From NCBI GenBank assembly GCA_025201865.1, contig MU602822.1, positions 10,746 to 28,174 on the forward strand: a stretch of DNA of 17,429 nt, read 5' to 3'. Under the pieces are notes generated by a model, which made no database searches, had not been told where the DNA came from, and was given only the letters and a program-made list of their open reading frames with translations. Positions 8,137 to 15,529 of this stretch are shown piece after piece. How positions within the stretch are numbered: position 1 is the stretch's first letter; each line of letters starts with the position of its first letter. The position numbers were made by a program, and so were the translations under genes. The DNA is from Ramicandelaber brevisporus. Its lineage: Eukaryota > Kickxellomycota > Ramicandelaberales > Ramicandelaberaceae.

Positions 8137-9657
8137 ATGTCTGCTACCAACAACGCTACGAACAACGGCAAGAACGACAACAGCTACTCTGGAGCCCAGC
8201 ACTACGTTGAGGCGAGTGCACCGCTGGCAGATGACACAATAAGCGATGTTGTTACTGAAATCAGCCTGAAGCAACCTCGGCCGCAGCGACCCAACGACTC
8301 GTCTATGGCCAAGCAGCTGAACCAAGCGGCAGAGCGCGAGTTGCAAGAAGAGCGGAGACGGAGAAGCTTACTGATTATACAGCAGCAGCAGCAGTCTTTA
8401 CAGCCATCGCCACTCCAGAGGTCGCCAGTGCTGAGTGCAATGCCATCGAATGTCGTTCAGCATCAGCTGCAACATCAGAGATCATTGAATGAATACCAGC
8501 AGCAGATACAGCCTCAGGCACCTCCTCCGTATTATAGTCAACCGCAGCAACAGCAACAGCAACAGCAGCAACAAGCCGCTCCTCCGCAGCCACCGGTTCA
8601 GCTGCAGCAACAGCCTATGCCAGTGCCAGTGTCTGCTCAGCAAACTTTCCAATATAGTCCAACTCCACATGTCGCTGCTTTGGCGACAGTTCCAGCTGCG
8701 GTTGCTCAACAACCACCAATACAGCCACAGTATGCATACATTCCACAGCAACAGCAACAGCAACAACAACAGCAGCAATATGCTACATTTAGTTATTCAC
8801 AGCCAATCCCTCAGCCATTGCCTCCAACCCAGCAACTGCAGCCGCAATATTACGCTCCAGCTCAAACCATCTCGTATGCCACTGCAGCACAATTCACAGC
8901 ACCCACAGTTTATCCTCCACAGCCACTCGTTCCACAGTTACAACAACAGCAACAGCAGTACTCGTATCCTCCTTCGATTCAAGCTCCATATGCAATGCAG
9001 AGCGCATCTGGAAGCACAGGTGGTGTTAGCACTATTCCTCAAGCAGACTCAGCTTCGATTGGCCAAACACTTCCACCTGTTCAGCTCATTGTTGAGGTTG
9101 GCGGCAATATTCCTAGCTCCAGTCAACAGCACTTGCTCTCTTCACATAATCAGCAGCAGCAGCAACATCCATTACAAACACAGCAACAATATTCGCAAGG
9201 AACCACTCCTTCGAATATGGTGGTTGTCAAGAATGAAGCAAACGGTGATTATCAAGTTGTCGATCCAAATCATCGGTATGCCTATGCTGAAGGAATGCGA
9301 CAAGGCGTAACTGCAACAACAGAGCGTCCAGAGATGGCTGCTGCGGCTGCTGCGGCTGCTGCTGCGTCATCTGCCCACGCCAGCAACGGTCGAAGCAATA
9401 CTGGTTCGCGACCAAGTCGTCGACGACGTGACGATTACGATGATGATTATTATAACGGCGAGGATGATCGAGATCGTCGCAGACGTAATCGGGATGATGG
9501 CGGTAGCTGTTGCGGAAGCTGCTGTGGATCGTGCTGTGGAAGTGCAATCTGCTGCTGTTTGGGACCAATTTGGTGTACGATCCTTATAGTGCTGGTATTG
9601 GGAGGCGCAGCTCTGGCAATCTATCTTAATTGGAACAAGATTACTGGTAAAAGTTAA
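8137..9657 (+). CDS. Q/P-rich tail-anchored membrane protein with tandem SCCG cysteine repeats
   Basis: No known family is recognised. From ATG 8137 the protein is 506 residues. Residues 1-80 are polar with a basic RRRR at 73-76. Residues 85-355 are Gln/Pro/Tyr-rich with Q runs at 137-146, 204-214 and 269-274. An Ala run spans 401-410, followed by a highly charged Arg/Asp block (428-454). Three SCCG repeats (457-468), then ICCCLGPIWC, place ten Cys directly before a single membrane helix at about 479-497, leaving only nine residues after it. This is a tail-anchor layout: long N-terminus in the cytosol, Cys cluster at the membrane face, likely palmitoylated. ATG 7999 would add 46 residues but lies upstream of the T/C-rich tract (8061-8092) that resembles initiation regions of neighbours, so 8137 is preferred. 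CYSTM-like or a truncated LEA2-like N-terminus are weaker alternatives. Confidence 0.8.
   Translation: MSATNNATNNGKNDNSYSGAQHYVEASAPLADDTISDVVTEISLKQPRPQRPNDSSMAKQLNQAAERELQEERRRRSLLIIQQQQQSLQPSPLQRSPVLSAMPSNVVQHQLQHQRSLNEYQQQIQPQAPPPYYSQPQQQQQQQQQQAAPPQPPVQLQQQPMPVPVSAQQTFQYSPTPHVAALATVPAAVAQQPPIQPQYAYIPQQQQQQQQQQQYATFSYSQPIPQPLPPTQQLQPQYYAPAQTISYATAAQFTAPTVYPPQPLVPQLQQQQQQYSYPPSIQAPYAMQSASGSTGGVSTIPQADSASIGQTLPPVQLIVEVGGNIPSSSQQHLLSSHNQQQQQHPLQTQQQYSQGTTPSNMVVVKNEANGDYQVVDPNHRYAYAEGMRQGVTATTERPEMAAAAAAAAAASSAHASNGRSNTGSRPSRRRRDDYDDDYYNGEDDRDRRRRNRDDGGSCCGSCCGSCCGSAICCCLGPIWCTILIVLVLGGAALAIYLNWNKITGKS
8545..8778 (+). repeat. CAG/CAA polyglutamine tracts
   Basis: Two Gln runs at 8545-8574 (10 codons) and 8746-8778 (11 codons) are encoded by interspersed CAG and CAA; a third of six lies at 8941-8958. 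The CAA interruptions reduce slippage. They sit inside the disordered half of the tail-anchored protein. Confidence 0.75.
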
Positions 9658-9883
9658 AAGTTACAAGGACTGATTGTTATCTTTAATTGCCTACTTTTTT
9701 TTTTACTTACTTATTGTAACTCTCCCATGTTGCCTTTAAAGCAGTAAAAATGCACTGGAAAAAGCAGGAGGAGTTTGTAATGATATGAAAGGGAGATTGC
9801 GGAGACTTGCCCAGATCGTGGCTTGTATCGTGTTGCTCCTCAAACTCTGATAGTTATTTTTTCTCATCTAGTACCTTCTTGTC
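9658..9883. other. Short spacer with T-run, promoter of first F-box-like gene
   Basis: 226 bp with a T-run around 9691-9702 and a T/C-rich stretch (about 9856-9881) immediately before the ATG at 9884. No gene is seen. A potential 98-base intron with donor at 9647 and acceptor ending at 9744 would swap the last few residues of the upstream protein for a 14-residue tail; nothing else supports it. Confidence 0.35.
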
Positions 9884-11554
9884 ATGCTCACCAAGCGCGC
9901 CAGCATCTCTGGAGTTGAACCTGCTGCCGACCACTTCAGACTGCGCGATCTGCCGTTTGATCTGCGCGAGTGTGTGTCGCAGTTCGTTGATAGAAGAACA
10001 GCAGCTCGTCTTCTGACTCTGTCGTCTGGCTTCCACGAGTTGTTTGCTCGCAGTGTCTGGCGTTGCATCAATCAGCGTGTCTTTGATAGCAATGTTTCCA
10101 ATGAAACTCGCACGTCAGCGCTCACTCGATATGGCCGTTTTGTTCGCTGTGTTGACATTCGACTTCCACTCGATGGATTGGACCACAGCATCGACCTCAG
10201 CCAGTTGCTGCCGAATGTGACTGTGTACAAGTTTGATGTTGGCAAGCTTGGGAGTAGCAAGGAACATACTCTTCATTTGATTCAAGCAGTATCGGGCTTC
10301 CACGGACTACGGTCATTGGAAGTTGCTTTTGACACAAACCATCATCAATTCTGTTTGGAATCTGTTGCCGATGCATTGATTAGTCGTCAGCAGAATCTGA
10401 ACTGGCAGCGTCTACAGAGACTCAAACTTGACTTTATCCAACATGATTATGACTGTTCATGGGATGACATGGTCGATTTTGTGGTTAAAGTTACCCCGCT
10501 GCAGATTGATGAGTTCGAGATTACCACTAAAAGATATGCTTATGGGTATCCTACAGCCGAACAAATGGTATTGCTTTCTCCTCATCTTACTACAATTCCT
10601 GATACCTACGGTTCTGTATCTCGGTCGCTCTGTAGAGCGCACCACAATCGCATCATCTACCGCCTACAAAATCCATCTGGAAATGATGAAGCAGCTGTGT
10701 TCTCACAATTGGAATCCCTTCGTATCTCCCTGTGCTGTGCATCCTCTGCGGTCTATGATTATGCTGACTTTACTCCGACGAAATTTCCTCGAGTGGATAA
10801 ACTGGATATCACAATATTTAATTGTGAGCAAGATACAATGTCTACAGACCCAGATTTTGTGCATCCAGTCCTCAGTCAATGCTGGCCAACTGTATCAAAC
10901 ATGAAATTTGATGGAATTACCACATCGTCAGCACTCCATGCAATACTGGATCTTAATCCACAGGTTACAAATCTCCATGTAGAAACTGTTTATATCGGAC
11001 TCAACACTACTCAGAGTAATCGCTTCAGTTTGGCAGATATTCTAAAGAGACTCCCAATGTTGGATACACTTTACATCACACTCGATGAAGATGACATGTT
11101 TTATGGTAACTCTGCAAATGATACTAACGGCAGCGAAGATAGATGTATACTGCACATTAAGAACTCACAGTTGAGGGATATTCAAGTTACTAATTTAGTT
11201 ATGACAAGTGACTGTTTGGAGATGCTTTATATGCTGCCCAAATTAGAAGAAATCAAGATTAGATCATGTAGTTTGGATGATCCAGAAGCTGTACTTGAAA
11301 CATTTAAACGGATTCAGCAACTTAACAACAAGATTGACAGTGGCAAATATGGGGATAACATTGTGTACATAAAATTTGGTGGTATTTACTTTGATATCAA
11401 CGACTGTTGGTCGATAGAGATGGTTATTGCGATAACCGCTGCCGCTCCAAACATTTATGAAATAGAGTTTGATGATTACACATCAGAATTAATATCAGCT
11501 GTTCGCAAATATCTCCCCAACGTTGATCTCCCACTCGAGGGTTTTAGAGGATGA
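9884..11554 (+). CDS. F-box-like protein, lineage-specific family member 1
   Basis: A 556-residue protein. Residues 18-61 look like an F-box: FRLRDLPFDLRE, then ARLLTLSSGFHELFARSVWR. If functional, this would dock Skp1 in an SCF ubiquitin ligase. The remainder alternates short hydrophobic strands and helices like degenerate leucine-rich repeats and would be the substrate-binding part. It is clearly paralogous to the protein at 15836-17416: shared blocks include RYGRxVR, VADALxxRxQN, PTxEQMxLLxPxL, CCxS...DY...FP and a closing VRKYLPN/LKQSHPH-like segment. The second half uses many A/T-ending codons, unlike the AIF and MAPEG genes, suggesting weak expression or relaxed selection. Immediately after the TGA the +1 frame continues as an acidic tail, so the C-terminus may have been truncated by a frameshift. 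Confidence 0.8.
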   Translation: MLTKRASISGVEPAADHFRLRDLPFDLRECVSQFVDRRTAARLLTLSSGFHELFARSVWRCINQRVFDSNVSNETRTSALTRYGRFVRCVDIRLPLDGLDHSIDLSQLLPNVTVYKFDVGKLGSSKEHTLHLIQAVSGFHGLRSLEVAFDTNHHQFCLESVADALISRQQNLNWQRLQRLKLDFIQHDYDCSWDDMVDFVVKVTPLQIDEFEITTKRYAYGYPTAEQMVLLSPHLTTIPDTYGSVSRSLCRAHHNRIIYRLQNPSGNDEAAVFSQLESLRISLCCASSAVYDYADFTPTKFPRVDKLDITIFNCEQDTMSTDPDFVHPVLSQCWPTVSNMKFDGITTSSALHAILDLNPQVTNLHVETVYIGLNTTQSNRFSLADILKRLPMLDTLYITLDEDDMFYGNSANDTNGSEDRCILHIKNSQLRDIQVTNLVMTSDCLEMLYMLPKLEEIKIRSCSLDDPEAVLETFKRIQQLNNKIDSGKYGDNIVYIKFGGIYFDINDCWSIEMVIAITAAAPNIYEIEFDDYTSELISAVRKYLPNVDLPLEGFRG

Positions 11555-11660
11555 TGATGGTGACCAGGAATATAATGGCATCAACGAACAAAATAAAGAT
11601 AGTGATAGCGAGGACCGTAGCTAGGAATAATCCAGCGATGATTATGAAACTGATGCTTAA
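11541..11660 (+). pseudogene. Out-of-frame acidic tail remnant of the F-box-like gene
   Basis: Read in the +1 frame from 11541, the sequence gives VLEDDDGDQEYNGINEQ, then NKDSDSEDRS, a TAG at 11622, E, a TAA at 11628, SSDDYETDA and a TAA at 11658. The composition is strongly Asp/Glu/Ser-rich through and past two stops, as expected for a decaying acidic tail. One G fewer in the GGG at 11539-11541 would join it to the F-box-like frame. The paralogue at 15836 ends without such a tail, so this could also be an independent relic. Confidence 0.45.
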
Positions 11661-12111
11661 TTCACAAATGACTTAGTGATTATTCTGGCTTTTAATCAAC
11701 GTCTCCGCGCAAATCCTAGCCAATCCATCTTCCTCTGCTTAACTCAATTATCCCACTTTAAATCCACTGTTCTCCGGACAGCTTATCCGAGAGCCGAAAG
11801 CTCGGTTGAAGATGAACGAAACGAACACGACGGAATATGTCTGCTGAACTTCCCCACTCTGTTTTTTTTTTATATGTTCCCAATCATAACTCATTTTTTC
11901 TAGAAAGCTTGGTGAACATTGAGATGGTCGTGAATGTCGCATTTATCATCAACATCATCAACATCATCTTCCAGAAAGCGCCTCTGATTGGCTGCCGATG
12001 TCTTACCAATCCAGACGAAGAGAATGTACTGAATCTACTTCGGCAGGATGACTGGGTGTTTGCGGATGAATGACGGATTGGCATCGATATTAACGGAGAC
12101 AGCACCCATAA
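11661..12111. other. Spacer upstream of the trypsin-fold gene, first exon unresolved
   Basis: About 450 bp. Long T-tracts at 11862-11872 and 11894-11899 precede an ATG at 11924 whose frame encodes a hydrophobic run (VVNVAFIINIINIIF) and then a polar stretch, stopping at TGA 12071-12073. The same frame after the TGA gives RIGIDINGD, which resembles the start of a trypsin-type chain, but it closes at TAG 12152. This may be the disrupted or intron-containing 5' part of the next gene. Confidence 0.3.
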
Positions 12112-13272
12112 GCTGATACTTCCTCCCTTTACTACCCACTGTTGGCACAAGTAGGGGTTGAATTCACTCAAACCGAGCAGGGTACTAAAGCTGACATTTT
12201 CAGCACTTGCACTGGAGTTATCATCGGTGACAAGTATGCTCTGACGACTCATGAATGCTACCCAGAGAAGAATACCGACAAACAGAGCAATTTTGCAGTG
12301 AAGAGTCTGAAGGTTACAGTGGACATTGGCACCAACCAGAAAGATAGGCAAGCGGCACAATACACACCGATTGCAAACATGACCATTAATAGTGGTGCTT
12401 TCACCAAAGGATCACTGATCATTATGACACTTAATCAGACTATCTCTTCACCCGTTGTTACGAATTCGCTCAAAACACTCAAGTTTGCAGACATCGACAC
12501 TATAAAGGACAACCAAACACTCTCTCGAGTAATACGAACGGATTATGATTCAGATTTTCGATTCAACGTCAGCAATGCAATTGTAGTGCCAGATCAAGAG
12601 TGCATGAACCTGTTGAAGAAGATGTCAATTCCTGGAGCATCACCACGCAAAGAAGGAGCCTACATGTGCACAAAATCAGAGCTGGTTGGTCGTTGCTATA
12701 GTACCATGCCTGGGCCTACAATGCTTATTCAACCACTTGATGGTAACAATAGTGCAGATTCAAAGTCGAAGACTTACACCATTGCTGGCATTGGATTTGG
12801 TAGAACTTGCGACAGTCAATATGACTACAATTTGTGGATTCAGCCAATGAAATTTGTCGACTCAATTGCAAACTACACCAATGTCGATAAAACAATATAT
12901 ATGCCAGCATCAATGATCAAAAGCACAGGACTGTCCACCGGTACTATTGTTGGCATTGCTGTTGGCGGCGCTGCGGCTCTCGTGCTGTTGGTGGTTGGTG
13001 CATTTTACATCCGGCAATATCGCCGTGAGAACCACAAGTTGGCAGTTGACCAAGCAGCTGCAATCAAGGACCTCGGCGAGCAGTTAGAACGTATTGAACA
13101 ACCAGTCACGGCCAGTGAGGATTATGTTGATCAGCAAGTCTATTATGTGCCTGTTACTACTGACACTGGTGAAATAGTTGGGTTCGAAGCCCACACCACT
13201 CAAGCACCGCAGATCAATGATGAGGATACAGACGATGAGTTGGTCTTCAAACCTCGCGTCAATAACATCTAA
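12112..13272 (+). CDS. Membrane-anchored trypsin-fold pseudoprotease, 5' end unresolved
   Basis: The frame is open from 12112 (after TAA) to TAA 13270-13272 but has no ATG near its 5' end, so a signal-peptide exon is missing, spliced or mutated. Numbering from Leu at 12142, the S1 fold is visible: AQVGVEF, CTGVIIGDKYALTTHEC (23-39), GSLIIMTL (90-97), C185-YSTMPGP and IAGIGFGRTC (214-223), then NLWI. Six Cys (23/39, 154/176, 185/223) match the three core disulfides. The catalytic positions do not: His57 becomes Glu38 with a His one place earlier, Asp102 becomes Ser91, Ser195 becomes Met189. Thus it should not cleave. A membrane helix (about 268-290), a basic stop and an ~85-residue acidic cytosolic tail make it a type I receptor-like protein. 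Several N-glycosylation sequons (NMT, NQT, NVS, NYT) fit an extracellular domain. AATAAA follows at 13295. Confidence 0.7.
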   Translation, partial: ADTSSLYYPLLAQVGVEFTQTEQGTKADIFSTCTGVIIGDKYALTTHECYPEKNTDKQSNFAVKSLKVTVDIGTNQKDRQAAQYTPIANMTINSGAFTKGSLIIMTLNQTISSPVVTNSLKTLKFADIDTIKDNQTLSRVIRTDYDSDFRFNVSNAIVVPDQECMNLLKKMSIPGASPRKEGAYMCTKSELVGRCYSTMPGPTMLIQPLDGNNSADSKSKTYTIAGIGFGRTCDSQYDYNLWIQPMKFVDSIANYTNVDKTIYMPASMIKSTGLSTGTIVGIAVGGAAALVLLVVGAFYIRQYRRENHKLAVDQAAAIKDLGEQLERIEQPVTASEDYVDQQVYYVPVTTDTGEIVGFEAHTTQAPQINDEDTDDELVFKPRVNNI

Positions 13273-13294
13273 TAAGTTTAAATGGTTACTTTTT

Positions 13295-13300
13295 AATAAA
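13295..13300 (+). terminator. AATAAA polyadenylation signal, trypsin-fold gene
   Basis: A canonical AATAAA in an AT-rich stretch just downstream of the stop at 13272, the best-placed polyadenylation hexamer in the window. Confidence 0.55.
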
Positions 13301-13653
13301 ATGAGCTGAAATGAGTCAACGACACAATCGCCAAACTAGTGTGACGATAAGAAAGTGTGGTGGAATGTTCCACGCGGTTTAATAATGTTGCTGAGGTTCC
13401 CCCAGTCTCAAAGCCCGAGTGTGAGTTATTTTTGACTCACTGCTGTTTCTACTCTCGTGACCCTGAACAACTTGTAGTGATGGCGGATATGGGGGCTGGC
13501 TTGGTTCCCCGCACCCTGAGTACAAGTCAACACCTGACAGCCAAATTGTACTGATGTGCCCCGGTCTACTGAGTACACAGTCTGTCCAGCCAACCAGCGT
13601 CAGTCGCTGTTGCTGCCAAACTTACTGAGCATATACTGGCATTGCGACTCTGG

Positions 13654-13661
13654 CATAAAAG
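13654..13661 (+). promoter_or_regulatory. TATA-like box (CATAAAAG), small secreted protein gene
   Basis: CATAAAAG lies 112-119 bp upstream of the ATG, with a C/T-rich sequence about 30 bases downstream where transcription would begin. Confidence 0.4.
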
Positions 13662-13772
13662 CACGGCAACATTGAATTGAATTGCTCTCCCTGCTTTCTG
13701 CTGCCGTGGTTACACATTGTCACACACTATCAGTTCATTCCGCTTGTCCTGCCCACTCTTTTACACGCAAAC

Positions 13773-14162
13773 ATGAAGCCACTCTTCAGCGCACTCATCG
13801 TTCTCATCCTCGCCGCACTGCTGGCTCTCGTTGGCGCCAATGCAGAGCCAGCTGCCAGCTCACCGACTCTCTACAAACGCGCTGGCAACGACGCTGTGCG
13901 GCGCTTTGTCCAGAACTGGCGGCAGAAGCGCGGTCGCAAAGATGCGCTGAACAAGCTCGAGGGCAAAACTCCAAAGCCGAACGTCGCCCAAAAGACAGTC
14001 GACAAGTGGATCGCCAGTCTGCCAAACCGCTCGAATGCAATGTCCATGGCAAACGCGCACATCGACGCCAAGAAGGTGCGCGACCAGAAGCTGGCTGCCA
14101 AGGCGGCAAAGGGCCAAGGAGCCAGCCCACGCGTACCGAAACAGAAGGCAAAGACCATCTAA
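13773..14162 (+). CDS. Small secreted basic preproprotein with dibasic (Kex2-type) site
   Basis: No family is recognised. The first ATG of the frame gives 129 residues. Residues 1-24 are a classic signal peptide: Lys2, a long Leu/Ala/Val core, and GANA|EPA as the cleavage site. After a short spacer the chain has LYKR|AGN at 33-39, a Kex2-type cleavage site, and RQKR at 50-53, a possible second site. The remaining ~90 residues are highly basic (many Lys/Arg), Ala-rich, without Cys, and probably helical (DKWIASLPN, MANAHIDAKKVRDQ). The layout fits a secreted, proteolytically matured peptide such as a signalling, antimicrobial or effector-like peptide; none of these roles is shown by sequence. 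GC-rich, C-ending codons suggest good expression. AATAAA at 14401 may end the transcript inside the convergent gene's 3' flank. Confidence 0.8.
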   Translation: MKPLFSALIVLILAALLALVGANAEPAASSPTLYKRAGNDAVRRFVQNWRQKRGRKDALNKLEGKTPKPNVAQKTVDKWIASLPNRSNAMSMANAHIDAKKVRDQKLAAKAAKGQGASPRVPKQKAKTI

Positions 14163-14431
14163 ATTAGGAACTTGCAAACATCAGTACAGCTGCACATTTT
14201 GAATAACTATTAAATCTGCCAATGACAATAGACTGCAATGCTTGAAGTTCCATTGAACAGAGATGCAAATATTGAAATGAAACGGAAAGAACAAGGTAAT
14301 GCAATGAAACATGGAAGAATGCTGTATATTTGATTACCTGCCGGAACGCCGGACTTTGCAATGTAACTTGGCAGATGATTGCTGTATCGAATAGTCGTTC
14401 AATAAAGGCCATCTTAAAAGAAAATGTGTAT
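14163..14431. other. Convergent spacer, small secreted / oxidoreductase genes
   Basis: 269 bp, moderately AT-rich, no gene seen. AATAAA at 14401-14406 on the plus strand is the only canonical signal, about 240 bases past the small gene's stop and 26 bases before the facing stop at 14432, so the two transcripts may overlap at their 3' ends. Confidence 0.4.
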
Positions 14432-15529
14432 CTAATTGGAACCGCGCCTCTTCAAGCCAGCTTTATCGTAAATAGCATCGATGATCTTCATGTTGTTTAC
14501 CGCACTGCTGGCACCAGGCAGCCATTTGCTTCTCTCACCAGTCTTCACTGCGTTTGCAAACTCGATCAACTGATAATAGTACGTTGTGTGCTTTGCCTCG
14601 TCGCCAAGCACTTCTGTTGACGAGCTACCTGTCTCCTTGTCTTCAATTACAATCGAATGCTCGGCAAAAGGCAGCAGGAACCCATTGACCGTGATTGATC
14701 CTTTGGAACCGCGCAGCGTGATGTGGTGGCGCGGCGGACCACGAGCTCCAGCCGGTGCATTAAATGTAAAGAACGCAGATGCCGTGATCTTGCTGCCGTC
14801 AAGACGATCAAGCTCCAAGTCAAACTCCATCTCAGAGTCAATTTGCGGCTCATCCAGCTCGGTCAACACCACTGGAACCGCTCTCGTGACAGTGACAGGA
14901 ATATCGGCATCATCAGTGGCAAAGCGAATCGCATTGACAATGTAGCAGCCGAGGTCCAGCAGTGCGCCACCAGCCAGTGAGTATTTGAAGCGGATATCCG
15001 TCTTCTTTTCAAACACAGACTCTGGTATCAGGACCTTTGACTCAATGTGCTCCAGCTTGCCAATCCGGTTGTCGTCGATAAGTGCTCGGAGACGGTGTGC
15101 GACTGGGTGAGAGCGCCAGTGGAACGCCTCGTAGAACTGCAATGGCTGTTTGCCAGCTGCAACAAGCTCAGCATTCTTCTTTTCCAGAGCAGCTGCAATC
15201 TCCTGGGCTTCGTCGGCATTCGATGCAACTGGCTTCTCGCACAGCACATGTTTGCCGCTCGCAATAGCAAGCAGGGAATACTTGTGATGGAGAGAGTTCG
15301 GCAGTGCAATGTAGACGGCATCGATATCTGGATCAGCAATCAGCTCTTCGTACGATGGAAAGACACGCGGAATGTCGTGTTTGGCGGCATACTCAGCGGC
15401 CTTTGACGCGTCACGAGCAGCAACAGCATCAATCACGGCGAGCTCCGGCAGCAGTTTGGCGGGACCAATGATCGAGTTTGGGGCGATGGCAGCTGCGCCA
15501 AGTATGCCGATACGAAGTGGAGCGGGCAT
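14432..15529 (-). CDS. Gfo/Idh/MocA-family NAD(P)-dependent oxidoreductase (D-xylose / dihydrodiol dehydrogenase type)
   Basis: A 365-residue protein. The N-terminus LRIGILGAAAIAPNSI (5-20) is the Rossmann NAD(P) motif, which puts the true start at ATG 15529; the frame's 55-codon upstream extension would precede that fold and is low-complexity leader. VLCEKPVA (95-102) carries the family's EKP with the catalytic Lys99. EAFHWRSHP (134-142) and GGALLDLGCYIVNAIR (187-202), with the catalytic Tyr196, are typical of the trans-dihydrobenzenediol / NADP-D-xylose dehydrogenase branch. Length fits this group (about 335-390). The expected reaction is NADP-linked oxidation of a sugar or cyclic diol, or the reverse, in the cytosol; the substrate cannot be fixed. 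The promoter is shared with the divergent F-box-like gene. A TATA-like GATAAATA lies on the minus strand around 15622-15629, with a G-poor leader after it. Confidence 0.92.
   Translation of the reverse strand: MPAPLRIGILGAAAIAPNSIIGPAKLLPELAVIDAVAARDASKAAEYAAKHDIPRVFPSYEELIADPDIDAVYIALPNSLHHKYSLLAIASGKHVLCEKPVASNADEAQEIAAALEKKNAELVAAGKQPLQFYEAFHWRSHPVAHRLRALIDDNRIGKLEHIESKVLIPESVFEKKTDIRFKYSLAGGALLDLGCYIVNAIRFATDDADIPVTVTRAVPVVLTELDEPQIDSEMEFDLELDRLDGSKITASAFFTFNAPAGARGPPRHHITLRGSKGSITVNGFLLPFAEHSIVIEDKETGSSSTEVLGDEAKHTTYYYQLIEFANAVKTGERSKWLPGASSAVNNMKIIDAIYDKAGLKRRGSN

Larger units (their letters stand above)
13273..13772. promoter_or_regulatory. Spacer: trypsin-fold 3' end and promoter of small secreted protein
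   Basis: 500 bp. AATAAA at 13295-13300 is a likely polyadenylation signal 22 bases after the upstream stop. A 14-bp near-palindrome GTGGAATGTTCCAC (13360-13373) contains GAA-TG-TTC, half of a heat-shock-type element. CATAAAAG at 13654-13661 is a TATA-like box, followed by a C/T-rich leader of about 85-90 bases to the ATG at 13773. No gene is supported; a 65-codon frame at 13357 has no suitable start. Confidence 0.45.

Noticed and set aside
9647-9744. Possible 98-base intron at the end of the Q-rich gene (GGTAAAAGT donor, TTTAAAGCAG acceptor).
   Set aside because: It would only exchange the last few residues for a 14-residue tail of no evident function, the unspliced stop already follows the membrane helix, and the other genes show no introns.
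12030-12360. Minus-strand 158-codon frame opposite the trypsin-fold gene, and similar antisense frames under the AIF, MAP65 and Q-rich genes.
   Set aside because: They are shadows of the coding strand with low-complexity or antisense-type composition and no family motifs.
13360-13373. GTGGAATGTTCCAC near-palindrome as a heat-shock element.
   Set aside because: Only two GAA/TTC units are present, 400 bp from the next ATG; too weak to claim.
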